Part shown: positions 1 to 6,623 of the stretch, one piece after another | Position numbering within the stretch: position 1 is the stretch's first letter | Layout: each line of letters opens with the position of its first letter | NCBI GenBank assembly: GCA_017444505.1 | Contig: JAFSWK010000025.1 | Span: 1 to 6,992, forward strand | Direction: 5' to 3' | Origin: Rhodocyclaceae bacterium | GTDB taxonomy: Bacteria; Pseudomonadota; Gammaproteobacteria; Burkholderiales; Rhodocyclaceae | DNA: 6,992 nt | The notes under the pieces: generated by a model | What the model was told of the DNA's origin: nothing | The model's database searches: none | What the model saw: the letters and a program-made list of their open reading frames with translations, nothing else | Made by a program: the position numbers and the translations under genes

Positions 1-8
1 CCCCAACC

Positions 9-1586
9 CTACGGGCGCACGGCGGGCAGCCATTCGCCGTAGCCCTGTCCTTCCATTTCGTCGAGCGGGATAAAGCGCAGCGCCGTGCCGTTGATGCAGT
101 AGCGCAGGCCGCCTTTATCCGCGGGACCGTCGGGGAAGACGTGGCCTAGATGCGCGTCAGAAGTGCGGCTGCGCACTTCAGTGCGATGCATGTTGTGGCT
201 GTAATCGGCTTTTTCCACTACCGCTTGCGGCATGACGGGGCGGGTGAAACTCGGCCAGCCGCAGCCGCTGTGAAATTTGTCGCGGCTGGAAAACAGGGGC
301 GCGCCGTTGGTGATGTCTACATACAAACCGGGTGCGAAGAGGCGGTCGTATTCGTGGCTGAAAGCGGGTTCGGTGCCGTTTTGCTGCGTGACGCGGTATT
401 GCTCGGCGCTTAGTTTCGCAAGTTGTTCTTTGTCGGGGCGGGCGTATTCGCGCATGTTTTTCGCTGCGTTTTCCGGCGGCGCGTCCAGCGGTTCTGCGGC
501 CAGGGCAAGATTGATGTGGCAATAGCCGCCGGGGTGTTTGTCGAGATAGTCTTGATGTTCTTCTTCGGCGGGGAAGAATTGCCGCAGCGCCTCACTTTCC
601 ACGACCAGCGCCTTTTCCTGTTTGCCTTGCTCGGCGGCGAGCGCGGCGGCAATCGTCGGGGCGTCGGCTTCGTCGGTGTAATAGATGCCGGTGCGGTATT
701 GTTCGCCAACGTCGTTGCCTTGGCGGTTCAAGGCGGTGGGGTCGATGATGCGAAAGTAGTGGCGCAGAAGCTGCGCGAGCGAAATGCGCGCGGAATCAAA
801 TTCGATTTTGACCGCTTCTGCGTGGCCAGAGCCGTTGACTACGTCCGCATACCCGGGCGATTCGGTGCGTCCGTTGACATAGCCGGTGACGACATTGAGC
901 ACGCCGTCAATGCGCTGAAAATAGGCTTGCACGCCCCAGAAGCAGCCGCCGGCAAGGTAGATGGTGCGCGTGTTTGGCATGGTTGCTTGCCCTCCTTTTG
1001 CGGAAACCAGTGTGCTGTGCGCGCCGCGCGCAATCACCGCGCCGGGGTTGCGCACCAGCGCCAGCGCGTCTTCACGCCGCAGGCTGGCGCGCACGATGCG
1101 CTGTTGCCGTCCGTATTCGTCCAGCAGCACCCAGGCGGGATAGCCGACCAGTCCGAGGGCGCGGGCGTTCTTGCCGTCATCGAGCAGCACGGGCGGCGTC
1201 GGGTACGGCAGACCTTGATACCAGGCGATAAATTCCGTGCGCGGTTTTTCGTTGAGAAAGCCGGGCGAGGCGATGGTGACGAGGTTGACTTCGGCAAACT
1301 CCGCTTCATGCCGCCAGCGTTCGGTGTCTTCCAGTTCAGTCAAACACAGCGGACACCAGCTCGCCCAGAATTTGACCAGCGTGGGGCGCCCTTGCCGTAT
1401 GTAGCTGGTTGCGGGACGGCCTTGCGCATCTTGCAAGGCGGCCAAATCCAGCGTCGGCGCGGGGCGCGCGGCACCATGACCGTGGCTGTGACCGGAAAAG
1501 AAGTCGGCATGGGCGCGCTGCGAGAGCGCGGCCAGCACGATGCAAAACGGAAGAATCAGGACGAAGAAAAACGGTTTGGGTATCAT
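9..1586 (-). CDS. msrAB: Secreted thioredoxin-MsrA-MsrB fusion, peptide methionine sulfoxide reductase (PilB type)
   Basis: Trifunctional enzyme that reduces both S- and R-methionine sulfoxide in damaged proteins, with its own thioredoxin-like domain to recycle the reductases. Residues are numbered from the Met at 1586 (525 aa, close to Neisseria PilB). A signal peptide covers about 1-27 (hydrophobic [17 protein letters not shown], cleavage after AHA), so export is likely. A His-rich HSHGHG follows at 33-38. The thioredoxin-like domain at about 45-185 carries WCPLC (Cys78, Cys81). The MsrA domain at about 207-365 has GCFWG (catalytic Cys215) and GYCHIN (Cys356, probable resolving). The MsrB domain at about 390-520 has CGWPSF (Cys442, recycling) and RYCIN (catalytic Cys497). 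The CxxC zinc pairs of other MsrBs are absent, as in PilB. An upstream in-frame ATG at 1646 would add 20 residues. I prefer 1586 because it gives a compact signal peptide, but neither start has a good Shine-Dalgarno. The function is certain and the start is not. Confidence 0.95.
   Translation of the reverse strand: MIPKPFFFVLILPFCIVLAALSQRAHADFFSGHSHGHGAARPAPTLDLAALQDAQGRPATSYIRQGRPTLVKFWASWCPLCLTELEDTERWRHEAEFAEVNLVTIASPGFLNEKPRTEFIAWYQGLPYPTPPVLLDDGKNARALGLVGYPAWVLLDEYGRQQRIVRASLRREDALALVRNPGAVIARGAHSTLVSAKGGQATMPNTRTIYLAGGCFWGVQAYFQRIDGVLNVVTGYVNGRTESPGYADVVNGSGHAEAVKIEFDSARISLAQLLRHYFRIIDPTALNRQGNDVGEQYRTGIYYTDEADAPTIAAALAAEQGKQEKALVVESEALRQFFPAEEEHQDYLDKHPGGYCHINLALAAEPLDAPPENAAKNMREYARPDKEQLAKLSAEQYRVTQQNGTEPAFSHEYDRLFAPGLYVDITNGAPLFSSRDKFHSGCGWPSFTRPVMPQAVVEKADYSHNMHRTEVRSRTSDAHLGHVFPDGPADKGGLRYCINGTALRFIPLDEMEGQGYGEWLPAVRP
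978..1000 (-). promoter_or_regulatory. Internal ribosome binding site and ATG within msrAB
   Basis: On the minus strand the sequence AAAAGGAGGG (999-990) is followed by 10 nt and an in-frame ATG (980-978). Translation begins [16 protein letters not shown], exactly at the start of the MsrA domain. This Shine-Dalgarno is stronger than anything before either full-length start. A product started here would be 323 aa (9-980), without signal peptide or thioredoxin domain, so a cytosolic MsrA-MsrB. The motif and spacing are seen in the sequence; its use as a start is inferred. It could also be a relic of a separate msrAB cistron that was fused to a thioredoxin gene. Confidence 0.5.
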
Positions 1587-1613
1587 GCGCGGCTGTGTTT
1601 TGTGTTTGCCCTG

Positions 1614-1635
1614 CGCGCGGGATGCGCCCCGCGCG
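1614..1635. repeat. Perfect 8-bp GC-only inverted repeat between msrAB and trmL
   Basis: CGCGCGGG (1614-1621) and CCCGCGCG (1628-1635) flank a 6-nt loop, ATGCGC. The repeat lies in the 58-bp gap between the divergent starts at 1586 and 1645, ending 9 nt before the trmL ATG. It could be an operator, or a hairpin in either mRNA leader that limits ribosome access. If msrAB starts at 1646 instead, the repeat is coding. No T-run follows on either strand, so it is not a typical terminator. Confidence 0.5.
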
Positions 1636-1644
1636 ACGATTGTC

Positions 1645-2118
1645 ATGTTCCATATTATTCTGCATCAGCCCGAAATCGCGCCGAATACGGGCAATAGCAT
1701 CCGGCTATCAGCGAACACGGGCTGTCATCTGCATCTGGTGGAGCCGCTGGGTTTTCATTTTGCAGACCGTCATTTGCAGCGCGCGGGGCTGGATTATCAC
1801 GATTTGGCGCGCGTCACGCGCCATGCGGATTGGGCGCATTGCCGCGCGCATTTTGCCGGACAGCGCATTTTTGCGTTGAGCACGAAGGCGGAAGACGATT
1901 TTTTCGCTGCCCGCTTTCAGCCGGGTGATGCGTTTTTGTTCGGCGCGGAAACGCGCGGCTTGCCGCAAGCGGTGCTGGAAGATGCGGCCATCACCGCGCG
2001 CCTGCGCTTGCCGATGATGCCGGCCAATCGCAGCATGAATCTTTCCAACACGGTGGCAGTGGTGATTTTCGAGGCGTGGCGGCAGCAGGGTTTTGCGGGC
2101 GCGGCGTCCGCGCCCTGA
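1645..2118 (+). CDS. trmL: tRNA (cytidine(34)-2'-O)-methyltransferase TrmL
   Basis: SPOUT-class (SpoU/TrmH superfamily) enzyme that uses S-adenosylmethionine to 2'-O-methylate the wobble nucleotide (C34 or cmnm5U34) of certain leucine tRNAs, supporting codon-anticodon pairing. The 157-aa product equals the E. coli TrmL length. Visible family motifs are [14 protein letters not shown] (14-27) and EPLGF (33-37), then FGAETRGLP (99-107), and the AdoMet-binding knot segment [18 protein letters not shown] (122-139). The start at 1645 is fixed by alignment with the usual N-terminus ([17 protein letters not shown]); the longer open frame back to 1540 runs into msrAB. No Shine-Dalgarno precedes the ATG, and a GC-rich inverted repeat sits just upstream. 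The gene is divergent from msrAB and convergent with clpA, so it is probably a single-gene transcript. Confidence 0.96.
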   Translation: MFHIILHQPEIAPNTGNSIRLSANTGCHLHLVEPLGFHFADRHLQRAGLDYHDLARVTRHADWAHCRAHFAGQRIFALSTKAEDDFFAARFQPGDAFLFGAETRGLPQAVLEDAAITARLRLPMMPANRSMNLSNTVAVVIFEAWRQQGFAGAASAP

Positions 2119-2123
2119 GCGCG

Positions 2124-4490
2124 TCACGAAGCCAGCGCGACGTCGCTATCTTTGCTGCCATCGCCCGCCGCCTTGGGCGGTTCCATCTCGTCTTCGTCGA
2201 AACGCAGCACGACCTTGTCTTCATCATCCAGGTCAATCCATACCCGCCCGCCATTGGCCAGACGGCCAAAGAGCAGTTCATCGGCCAGCGCGGCGCGGAT
2301 GGTGTCCTGAATCAGACGCGCCATCGGGCGCGCGCCCATCAGCGGGTCAAAACCTTTGACGGCGAGCCAGGCGCGCAGTTCGTCGCTGAATTGCGCTTCT
2401 ACCTTGCGTTCGAGCAGTTGCGCTTCGAGCTGGGTGAGGAATTTTTCGACCCCGCGCTGGATGACGGCACTATCGAGCGGGCGGAAGGAGACCATCGCGT
2501 CCAGCCGGTTGCGAAATTCGGGCGTAAACAAACGGCGCACTTCGGCCATTTCATCGCCCGCTTCGCGCCGCGCGGCAAAGCCAATCACGGATTTCTGCAT
2601 GGTTTCCGCGCCGGCGTTGGTCGTCATGATGAGGATGACGTTGCGGAAATCGGCTTCGCGGCCATTGTTGTCGGTCAGCGTGCCGTGGTCCATCACTTGC
2701 AGCAGCAGGTTGAAAATGTCCGGATGCGCTTTTTCGATTTCGTCGAGCAGCAGCACGCAGTGCGGTTTTTTGTTGATTTGCTCGGTGAGCAGACCGCCGT
2801 TGTCAAAGCCGACGTAGCCCGGTGGCGCGCCGATGAGGCGGCTCACCGCGTGGCGTTCCATGTATTCGGACATGTCGAAACGCACCAGCTCAATGCCGAG
2901 CGTGAAGGCCAACTGGCGCGCCACTTCGGTTTTGCCCACACCCGTGGGGCCGGAAAAGAGGAAACTGCCAATCGGCTTTTGCGCGCTGCCCAGTCCGGAG
3001 CGGGACATTTTGATGGCGCGGGCGAGCGATTCGATGGCCGGGTCTTGCCCGAAGACGACGTTTTTCAGGTCGCGTTCCAGCGTTTTGAGCGCGGCGCGGT
3101 CGTCGCTGGAAACATTGCGCGGCGGAATGCGGGCAATGCGCGCGACGATTTCTTCAATCTCGTTCTTGCCAATGGTTTTTTTCTGCTTCGAGCGCGGCAA
3201 AATGCGCTGCGCAGCGCCCGCTTCGTCGATGACGTCAATGGCTTTGTCGGGCAGGTGGCGGTCGTTGATATAGCGGGCGGAAAGTTCCGCCGCGCTGGTC
3301 AGCGCCGCCGTCGAATAACGGATGCCGTGGTGCGCTTCAAAACGGGCTTTCAAGCCTTTGAGGATTTCCACCGTCTCGGCCACGGAAGGTTCCACCACGT
3401 CCACTTTCTGGAAGCGGCGCGAGAGCGCGTGGTCTTTTTCAAAAATCTGCCGGTATTCCTTGTAGGTGGTCGCGCCCACACATTTCAACTGGCCGGAAGA
3501 CAGCGCCGGTTTGAGCAGGTTGGAGGCATCCAGCGTGCCGCCCGAGGCCGCGCCCGCGCCAATCAGGGTGTGAATTTCGTCGATGAACAGCACGGCCTTT
3601 TCCTGCTCGCGCAGTTCCTTGATGACGGCTTTCAGGCGCTGCTCAAAATCGCCACGGTATTTGGTGCCGGCCAGCAACGCGCCCATGTCCAGCACGTAGA
3701 CCTGCGCGTTTTGCAGGATTTCGGGCACGCGGTCTTCCACAATCATCCGCGCCAGCCCTTCGGCAATAGCCGTTTTGCCCACACCGGCTTCGCCCACCAG
3801 CAGCGGGTTGTTTTTGCGGCGACGGCACAAAATCTGGATGACGCGCTCAATTTCCTGATCGCGCCCGACGAGCGGGTCAATCCGCCCCTGTTTGGCTTGC
3901 TCGTTCAGATTTTGCGTATAGAGTTCCAGCGGGCTTTTGGTTTGCTGGCTTTCCGCTTCGCCCCCGCCTTCCTCGCGCTGTTCGCCCGGACGCACCGCGC
4001 GACGCACACGCGCTTGCCCGGGAGCCGCGCCGGAACGCCCCGCTCCCTGACGGGTGTCCTCGGGCGTGATGCCGTGCGAGAGGTAGTTGGTCACGTCCAG
4101 ACGGGTGATGTTCTGCTGTTGCAGGAAAAAGATGGCGTGCGATTCCTTTTCGCCAAAAATCGCCGCCAGCACATTGGCGCCATTGACTTCCTTGCGTCCG
4201 GAAGACTGCGTGTGCAACACCGCGCGCTGGATTACGCGCTGGAACCCCAGCGTGGGCAAAGCATCGGCATCCGCCGACTCGGCAAGGCGAGGCACGTGCG
4301 TGTCGACAAAATGGGTCAGATCGCGCCGCAGGCGATCAAAATCCAGATTGCAGGCGCGCAGCACTGCCGCCGCCGAGGGGTTATCCAGCAAGGCCAACAG
4401 CAGATGTTCGACGGTAATCAGTTCGTGACGCTTCTGGCGCGCATTGACGAACGCCATGTGCAAGCTGACTTCAAGTTCCTGAGCAATCAT
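2124..4490 (-). CDS. clpA: ATP-dependent Clp protease ATP-binding subunit ClpA
   Basis: Hexameric AAA+ unfoldase that feeds substrates, including ClpS-delivered N-degron proteins and ssrA-tagged proteins, into the ClpP peptidase in the cytoplasm. The 788-aa product has a double Clp N domain (about 1-140), then an Arg/Gly/Glu-rich linker (about 141-190) somewhat longer than in E. coli. AAA module 1 has Walker A GEAGVGKT (233-240) and Walker B VLFIDE (300-305). Module 2 has GPTGVGKT (514-521), VLLLDE (579-584) and TPEFRNRLD (656-664). The ClpP-docking loop is IGF (636-638), where E. coli has IGL. A polar acidic tail ends in DVALAS. The start at 4490 overlaps the clpS stop (ATGA) and has GGAGGA 9 nt upstream; an in-frame ATG at 4514 is less likely. 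Convergent with trmL, 5 bp apart, with no terminator visible. Length and motifs are complete. Confidence 0.98.
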   Translation of the reverse strand: MIAQELEVSLHMAFVNARQKRHELITVEHLLLALLDNPSAAAVLRACNLDFDRLRRDLTHFVDTHVPRLAESADADALPTLGFQRVIQRAVLHTQSSGRKEVNGANVLAAIFGEKESHAIFFLQQQNITRLDVTNYLSHGITPEDTRQGAGRSGAAPGQARVRRAVRPGEQREEGGGEAESQQTKSPLELYTQNLNEQAKQGRIDPLVGRDQEIERVIQILCRRRKNNPLLVGEAGVGKTAIAEGLARMIVEDRVPEILQNAQVYVLDMGALLAGTKYRGDFEQRLKAVIKELREQEKAVLFIDEIHTLIGAGAASGGTLDASNLLKPALSSGQLKCVGATTYKEYRQIFEKDHALSRRFQKVDVVEPSVAETVEILKGLKARFEAHHGIRYSTAALTSAAELSARYINDRHLPDKAIDVIDEAGAAQRILPRSKQKKTIGKNEIEEIVARIARIPPRNVSSDDRAALKTLERDLKNVVFGQDPAIESLARAIKMSRSGLGSAQKPIGSFLFSGPTGVGKTEVARQLAFTLGIELVRFDMSEYMERHAVSRLIGAPPGYVGFDNGGLLTEQINKKPHCVLLLDEIEKAHPDIFNLLLQVMDHGTLTDNNGREADFRNVILIMTTNAGAETMQKSVIGFAARREAGDEMAEVRRLFTPEFRNRLDAMVSFRPLDSAVIQRGVEKFLTQLEAQLLERKVEAQFSDELRAWLAVKGFDPLMGARPMARLIQDTIRAALADELLFGRLANGGRVWIDLDDEDKVVLRFDEDEMEPPKAAGDGSKDSDVALAS

Positions 4491-4807
4491 TCGCGGTCTT
4501 CCTCCATGACGCAAGCCAGCGGATGCTGATGCCGGCGCGCCCAGGCAATCACCTGTTCGACCTTGGTGGCGGCAATGTCATACGGAAACACGCCGCAGAC
4601 AGCAGAACCTTCGGTATGTACCTTGAGCATCACCTGCATGGCGCGCTCTTCGGTCATGCAGAAAAAGGTCTGCAAGAGATGGACGACGAAATCCATCGGC
4701 GTGAAATCGTCGTTCAGCAGCAGGACACGGTAAAACGGTGGCGGCTCCTGCCGTGCCTGCTGGAGTTCCTCTTCCAGCACCACCGAGTGTTGTTCGTGCG
4801 TGGTCAT
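4487..4807 (-). CDS. clpS: ATP-dependent Clp protease adapter ClpS
   Basis: Small adaptor that binds proteins with destabilising N-terminal residues (Leu, Phe, Tyr, Trp) and hands them to the ClpA N domain for ClpAP degradation; it also inhibits ssrA-substrate turnover. The 106-aa length equals E. coli ClpS. A flexible N-terminal extension (1-24) precedes the folded core. The N-degron pocket is intact: NDD (32-34), Thr36, Met38, Val41, Met60 and His64, each two positions before its E. coli counterpart. It is the first gene of a clpS-clpA operon, and its TGA overlaps the clpA ATG, implying translational coupling. The ATG has no convincing Shine-Dalgarno; a candidate -10 lies only 7 nt upstream (see the promoter entry). 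Divergent from a cold-shock gene, the same arrangement as cspD-clpS-clpA in E. coli. Confidence 0.97.
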   Translation of the reverse strand: MTTHEQHSVVLEEELQQARQEPPPFYRVLLLNDDFTPMDFVVHLLQTFFCMTEERAMQVMLKVHTEGSAVCGVFPYDIAATKVEQVIAWARRHQHPLACVMEEDRE

Positions 4808-4813
4808 TTGCCC

Positions 4814-4841
4814 ATTCTAATGCAGCTTCCCGCAGGTGCAA
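4814..4841 (-). promoter_or_regulatory. Candidate clpS promoter, possibly giving a leaderless mRNA
   Basis: On the minus strand TAGAAT (4819-4814) matches the -10 consensus at 5 of 6 positions. A weak -35, TTGCAC (4841-4836, 3 of 6), lies 16 nt upstream. Transcription would start near the clpS ATG at 4807, giving almost no leader, which fits the missing Shine-Dalgarno. No sigma-32 type CCCCATNT element was found on this strand. The -35 is poor, so a promoter further upstream remains possible. Confidence 0.3.
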
Positions 4842-4893
4842 GTGCATTCTGCCACAGTGCTTTTCGCGTTTTTCCACACCCCGCAGAAAACAC

Positions 4894-4922
4894 TTGACGG
4901 GACAGGTGAAAATGCGTAAAAG
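4894..4922 (+). promoter_or_regulatory. Candidate promoter for the cold-shock gene
   Basis: TTGACG (4894-4899, 5 of 6) is followed by a 17-nt spacer and TAAAAG (4917-4922, 4 of 6). Initiation near 4929 would leave a leader of about 155 nt before the ATG at 5086, similar to the long, structured 5' UTR of E. coli cspA mRNA. I did not recognise the E. coli cold-box sequence in the leader. The elements are read directly; promoter activity is inferred. Confidence 0.45.
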
Positions 4923-4970
4923 AAGCGGCGTGCGAAAATGAACAGTCACGCTTTGTTGCGGAGCGCGCTT

Positions 4971-4982
4971 TGCCATATGGCA
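4971..4982. repeat. Perfect 12-bp palindrome in the clpS-cold-shock intergenic region
   Basis: TGCCATATGGCA reads the same on both strands. It lies in the likely 5' leader of the cold-shock gene, about 100 nt before its ATG and about 165 bp upstream of clpS. It may be a dimeric regulator site, or a short TGCC/GGCA stem with an ATAT loop in the leader RNA. One 12-bp palindrome can also arise by chance. Confidence 0.35.
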
Positions 4983-5085
4983 GATTTTGTGTCTTCACCG
5001 CTTCTTGGCTCGCCATGCAGCACAGGTAGCGCCCCGAACCGGGAACCGCGCTTCATTCGACAGCAACTTTGTAGGACGTAAGGCA

Positions 5086-5289
5086 ATGGCAACAGGTACC
5101 GTAAAGTGGTTCAATGATTCCAAAGGCTTTGGTTTCATCACCCCCGATGATGGCAGCGAAGATCTCTTCGCCCACTTCTCCGCAATCGCCATGGAAGGTT
5201 TCAAGACCTTGAAGGAAGGCGAAAAAGTTTCCTTCGACGTGACGCAAGGGCCGAAAGGCAAGCAGGCCTCCAACATCCAGCGCGTCTGA
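5086..5289 (+). CDS. cspA: CspA-family cold-shock protein
   Basis: Single cold-shock domain protein that binds single-stranded RNA and DNA. It is thought to act as an RNA chaperone, melting mRNA structure and sometimes causing antitermination. The 67-aa product is a complete five-strand beta-barrel domain. RNP1 is KGFGFI (13-18) and RNP2 is LFAHFS (27-32), with Trp8, Phe16, Phe18, Phe28, His30 and Phe31 forming the nucleic-acid face. The ATG at 5086 is chosen because [10 protein letters not shown] is the family N-terminus; AGGA (5073-5076) lies 9 nt upstream and AAGG sits closer. It is divergent from clpS-clpA, like E. coli cspD, but its length is nearer CspA/CspE than the 74-aa CspD. Whether it is cold-induced cannot be told from the sequence, so the symbol is a family name. 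It ends at a strong terminator. Confidence 0.95.
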   Translation: MATGTVKWFNDSKGFGFITPDDGSEDLFAHFSAIAMEGFKTLKEGEKVSFDVTQGPKGKQASNIQRV

Positions 5290-5311
5290 CCCCCAAAAAT
5301 CCGGACAAACA

Positions 5312-5340
5312 AAAAAGCCGCTCACCAGCGGCTTTTTCTT
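5312..5340. terminator. Bidirectional rho-independent terminator between cspA and rpmG
   Basis: AAAAAGCCGCT (5312-5322), a CACC loop and AGCGGCTTTTT (5327-5337) form an 11-bp stem with a GC-rich core. On the plus strand T-rich sequence follows to 5340, ending cspA. On the minus strand the A-run at 5311-5316 becomes six Ts, ending rpmB-rpmG. Its position between convergent genes supports both uses. Confidence 0.92.
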
Positions 5341-5377
5341 TGCGCCCTGCCCGCGCGCGAGCAGCAGCACGGCGTGC

Positions 5378-5545
5378 TTACTTCGGCTTGGTTTCCTTGT
5401 ACAGGACGTGCTTGCGCGCCACCGGGTCGTACTTCATGAATTCGAGCTTTTCGGGGGTGGTGCGCTTGTTTTTGGAAGCGGTGTAGAAGTGCCCGGTTCC
5501 CGCAGAGGATTCGAGCTTGATTTTTTCTCGTGCGCCTTTGGCCAT
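5378..5545 (-). CDS. rpmG: 50S ribosomal protein L33 (bL33)
   Basis: Small basic protein of the large ribosomal subunit, located near the E site. The 55-aa product is the same length as E. coli L33 and shares its [19 protein letters not shown] start, the KNKRT-PEKLE centre and the HVLYKETK end. It contains no cysteines, so it is the zinc-independent (C-minus) form rather than the four-Cys form. The ATG at 5545 has GGAG 7 nt upstream. It is the second gene of the rpmB-rpmG operon, 29 nt after rpmB, and is followed by the bidirectional terminator at 5312-5340. Nothing is unusual for the family. Confidence 0.97.
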   Translation of the reverse strand: MAKGAREKIKLESSAGTGHFYTASKNKRTTPEKLEFMKYDPVARKHVLYKETKPK

Positions 5546-5574
5546 GATGGTTCTCCGGTGAATCTCGCAGGGGG

Positions 5575-5814
5575 TTAGACAACACGCTCGCCGCGCGCGC
5601 GCAGCTCGGCAACGACGGCATCAATGCCTTTTTTGTCGATGGTGCGAAGCCCGGCATTGGACACACGCAGGTGCACCCAGCGGTTTTCAGCTTCGCTCCA
5701 GAAGCGGCGGTTTTGCAGGTTGGGCAGGAAGCGGCGCTTGGTTTTGTTGTTGGCGTGGGAAACGTTATTCCCCACCATCGGGGCTTTCCCGGTAACTTGG
5801 CAGACGCGGGCCAT
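5575..5814 (-). CDS. rpmB: 50S ribosomal protein L28 (bL28)
   Basis: Basic protein of the large ribosomal subunit. The 79-aa product begins [20 protein letters not shown], the typical proteobacterial L28 N-terminus. The family pattern continues with [13 protein letters not shown] (22-34), a [18 protein letters not shown] core (46-63) and a helical end. E. coli L28 is 78 aa. The ATG at 5814 has GGAG 7 nt upstream. It is first in the rpmB-rpmG operon, behind a near-consensus promoter, as expected for a highly expressed ribosomal gene. The divergence of function from its liv neighbours suggests they are separate transcription units. Confidence 0.97.
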   Translation of the reverse strand: MARVCQVTGKAPMVGNNVSHANNKTKRRFLPNLQNRRFWSEAENRWVHLRVSNAGLRTIDKKGIDAVVAELRARGERVV

Positions 5815-5852
5815 GTGTTTGCTCCAAAATCTTTGGCTAACGAAAGCCCGCC

Positions 5853-5881
5853 ATTTTATAACAAGCAGAAATCATTGACAA
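5853..5881 (-). promoter_or_regulatory. Sigma-70 type promoter for rpmB-rpmG
   Basis: On the minus strand TTGTCA (5881-5876, 5 of 6) is followed by a 17-nt spacer and TAAAAT (5858-5853, 5 of 6); the overlapping TATAAA is an alternative -10 with a 15-nt spacer. Initiation near 5846 would give a leader of about 30 nt containing the rpmB Shine-Dalgarno. This is the strongest promoter-like sequence in the window. Confidence 0.7.
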
Positions 5882-5905
5882 GTACAGCAGCCAAGCAAGC
5901 TGCGT

Positions 5906-6604
5906 TCAGCCCAGATAGGCGTGGCGCACTTCGTCGTTGTGCAACAGGTTGGTGCCAGTGTCTTCCAGCACCACACAGCCGTTTTCCAGCACGTAACCAC
6001 GGTCGGCAACATGCAGCGCCTGGTTGGCGTTTTGCTCTACCAGAAAGATGGTGACGCCTTCTTCGCGGATGGTGCGGATGATGTCAAAAATCTGCGCGAT
6101 GATGAGCGGCGCCAGCCCCAGCGTGGGTTCATCCAGCAGCAGCAGCCGTGGGCGCGTCATCAGGGCGCGGGCGATGGCGAGCATTTGCTGCTCGCCGCCG
6201 CTCATGGTGCCGGCGCGCTGGTGGGCGCGCTCGCGCAGGCGGGGAAAAAGTTTGAAGACGTGCTCAATGCCCGCTTCGGTGTCTTCGCTGTTGAGAAAAA
6301 AACCACCCATGAGCAGGTTTTCCGTCACCGTCAAATCGGTGAACACGCGCCGGCCTTCGGGCGAGATGGCGATGCCGGCGCGCATGATGCGGTGCGTGGG
6401 CCAGGCAGTGATGTCCTGCCCTTCAAAGTGAATGCTGCCGGCACGGGCGCGCGGATTGCCGCACACCGTCATCAGCGTGGTGGTTTTGCCCGCGCCGTTG
6501 GCGCCGATGAGGGTGACAATCTCGCCCTTGTTGACGGTGATGTTGATGTTTTCCAGCGCCTGGACCGCGCCGTAGCTGGTGGAAACGTTGTTGATGCGCA
6601 GCAT
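5906..6604 (-). CDS. livF: Branched-chain amino acid ABC transporter ATP-binding protein LivF
   Basis: One of the two cytoplasmic ATPases that, with LivG and the LivH/LivM permeases, power import of leucine, isoleucine and valine from a periplasmic binding protein. The 232-aa product is close to E. coli LivF (237). Walker A is GANGAGKT (34-41), the region after the Q-loop is SPEGRRVFTDLTVTENL (81-97), the signature is MSGGEQQ (134-140) and Walker B is LLLLDEP (154-160). The switch position is VEQN (189-192), with Gln where most ABC ATPases have His; this is normal for LivF. The ATG at 6604 is chosen because MLRINNVSTSYG is the family start and GGGAGGG lies 8 nt upstream. The frame stays open to 6706, but that part overlaps livG. 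The gene lies 19 nt after livG in one operon. Related paralogues transport amides or urea, so the substrate is inferred. Confidence 0.94.
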   Translation of the reverse strand: MLRINNVSTSYGAVQALENINITVNKGEIVTLIGANGAGKTTTLMTVCGNPRARAGSIHFEGQDITAWPTHRIMRAGIAISPEGRRVFTDLTVTENLLMGGFFLNSEDTEAGIEHVFKLFPRLRERAHQRAGTMSGGEQQMLAIARALMTRPRLLLLDEPTLGLAPLIIAQIFDIIRTIREEGVTIFLVEQNANQALHVADRGYVLENGCVVLEDTGTNLLHNDEVRHAYLG

Positions 6605-6623
6605 TTCGATAGCCCTCCCCGTC

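Noticed and set aside
155..170. Partial match to a Haemophilus-type DNA uptake word (AAGTGCGG near 160)
   Set aside because: It is a single imperfect copy, and no Neisseria GCCGTCTGAA copy was seen, so there is no uptake-sequence signal.
1581..1586. TATCAT on the plus strand as a -10 for trmL
   Set aside because: The hexamer is good, but the bases 16-18 nt upstream show no -35 similarity.
1654..1659. AATAAT on the minus strand as a -10 for msrAB
   Set aside because: It matches 5 of 6, but no -35-like hexamer lies at 16-18 nt, and it falls inside the first codons of trmL.
423..1697. Open frame of 424 codons on the plus strand opposite msrAB
   Set aside because: It is antisense to a certain gene, has low-complexity Val/Phe/Gly/Ala composition and no recognisable domain.
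2076..4529. Long open frame (about 817 codons) on the plus strand opposite clpA
   Set aside because: It mirrors clpA almost end to end. The minus strand has an unambiguous full-length ClpA, and the antisense translation is Arg/Ala/Phe/Gln-rich with no family motif. GC-rich third positions commonly keep such frames open.
4987..5085. N-terminal extension of the cold-shock protein from a TTG codon
   Set aside because: Family proteins begin at MATGTVKW, and the extension resembles no known domain. The region fits a 5' leader better.
5887..5903. Hairpin GCAGC-7 nt-GCTGC just after the livF stop, possible terminator
   Set aside because: The stem is only 5 bp and no T-run follows in the livF direction. 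It is too weak to call, so livF may read through to rpmB or end by Rho.
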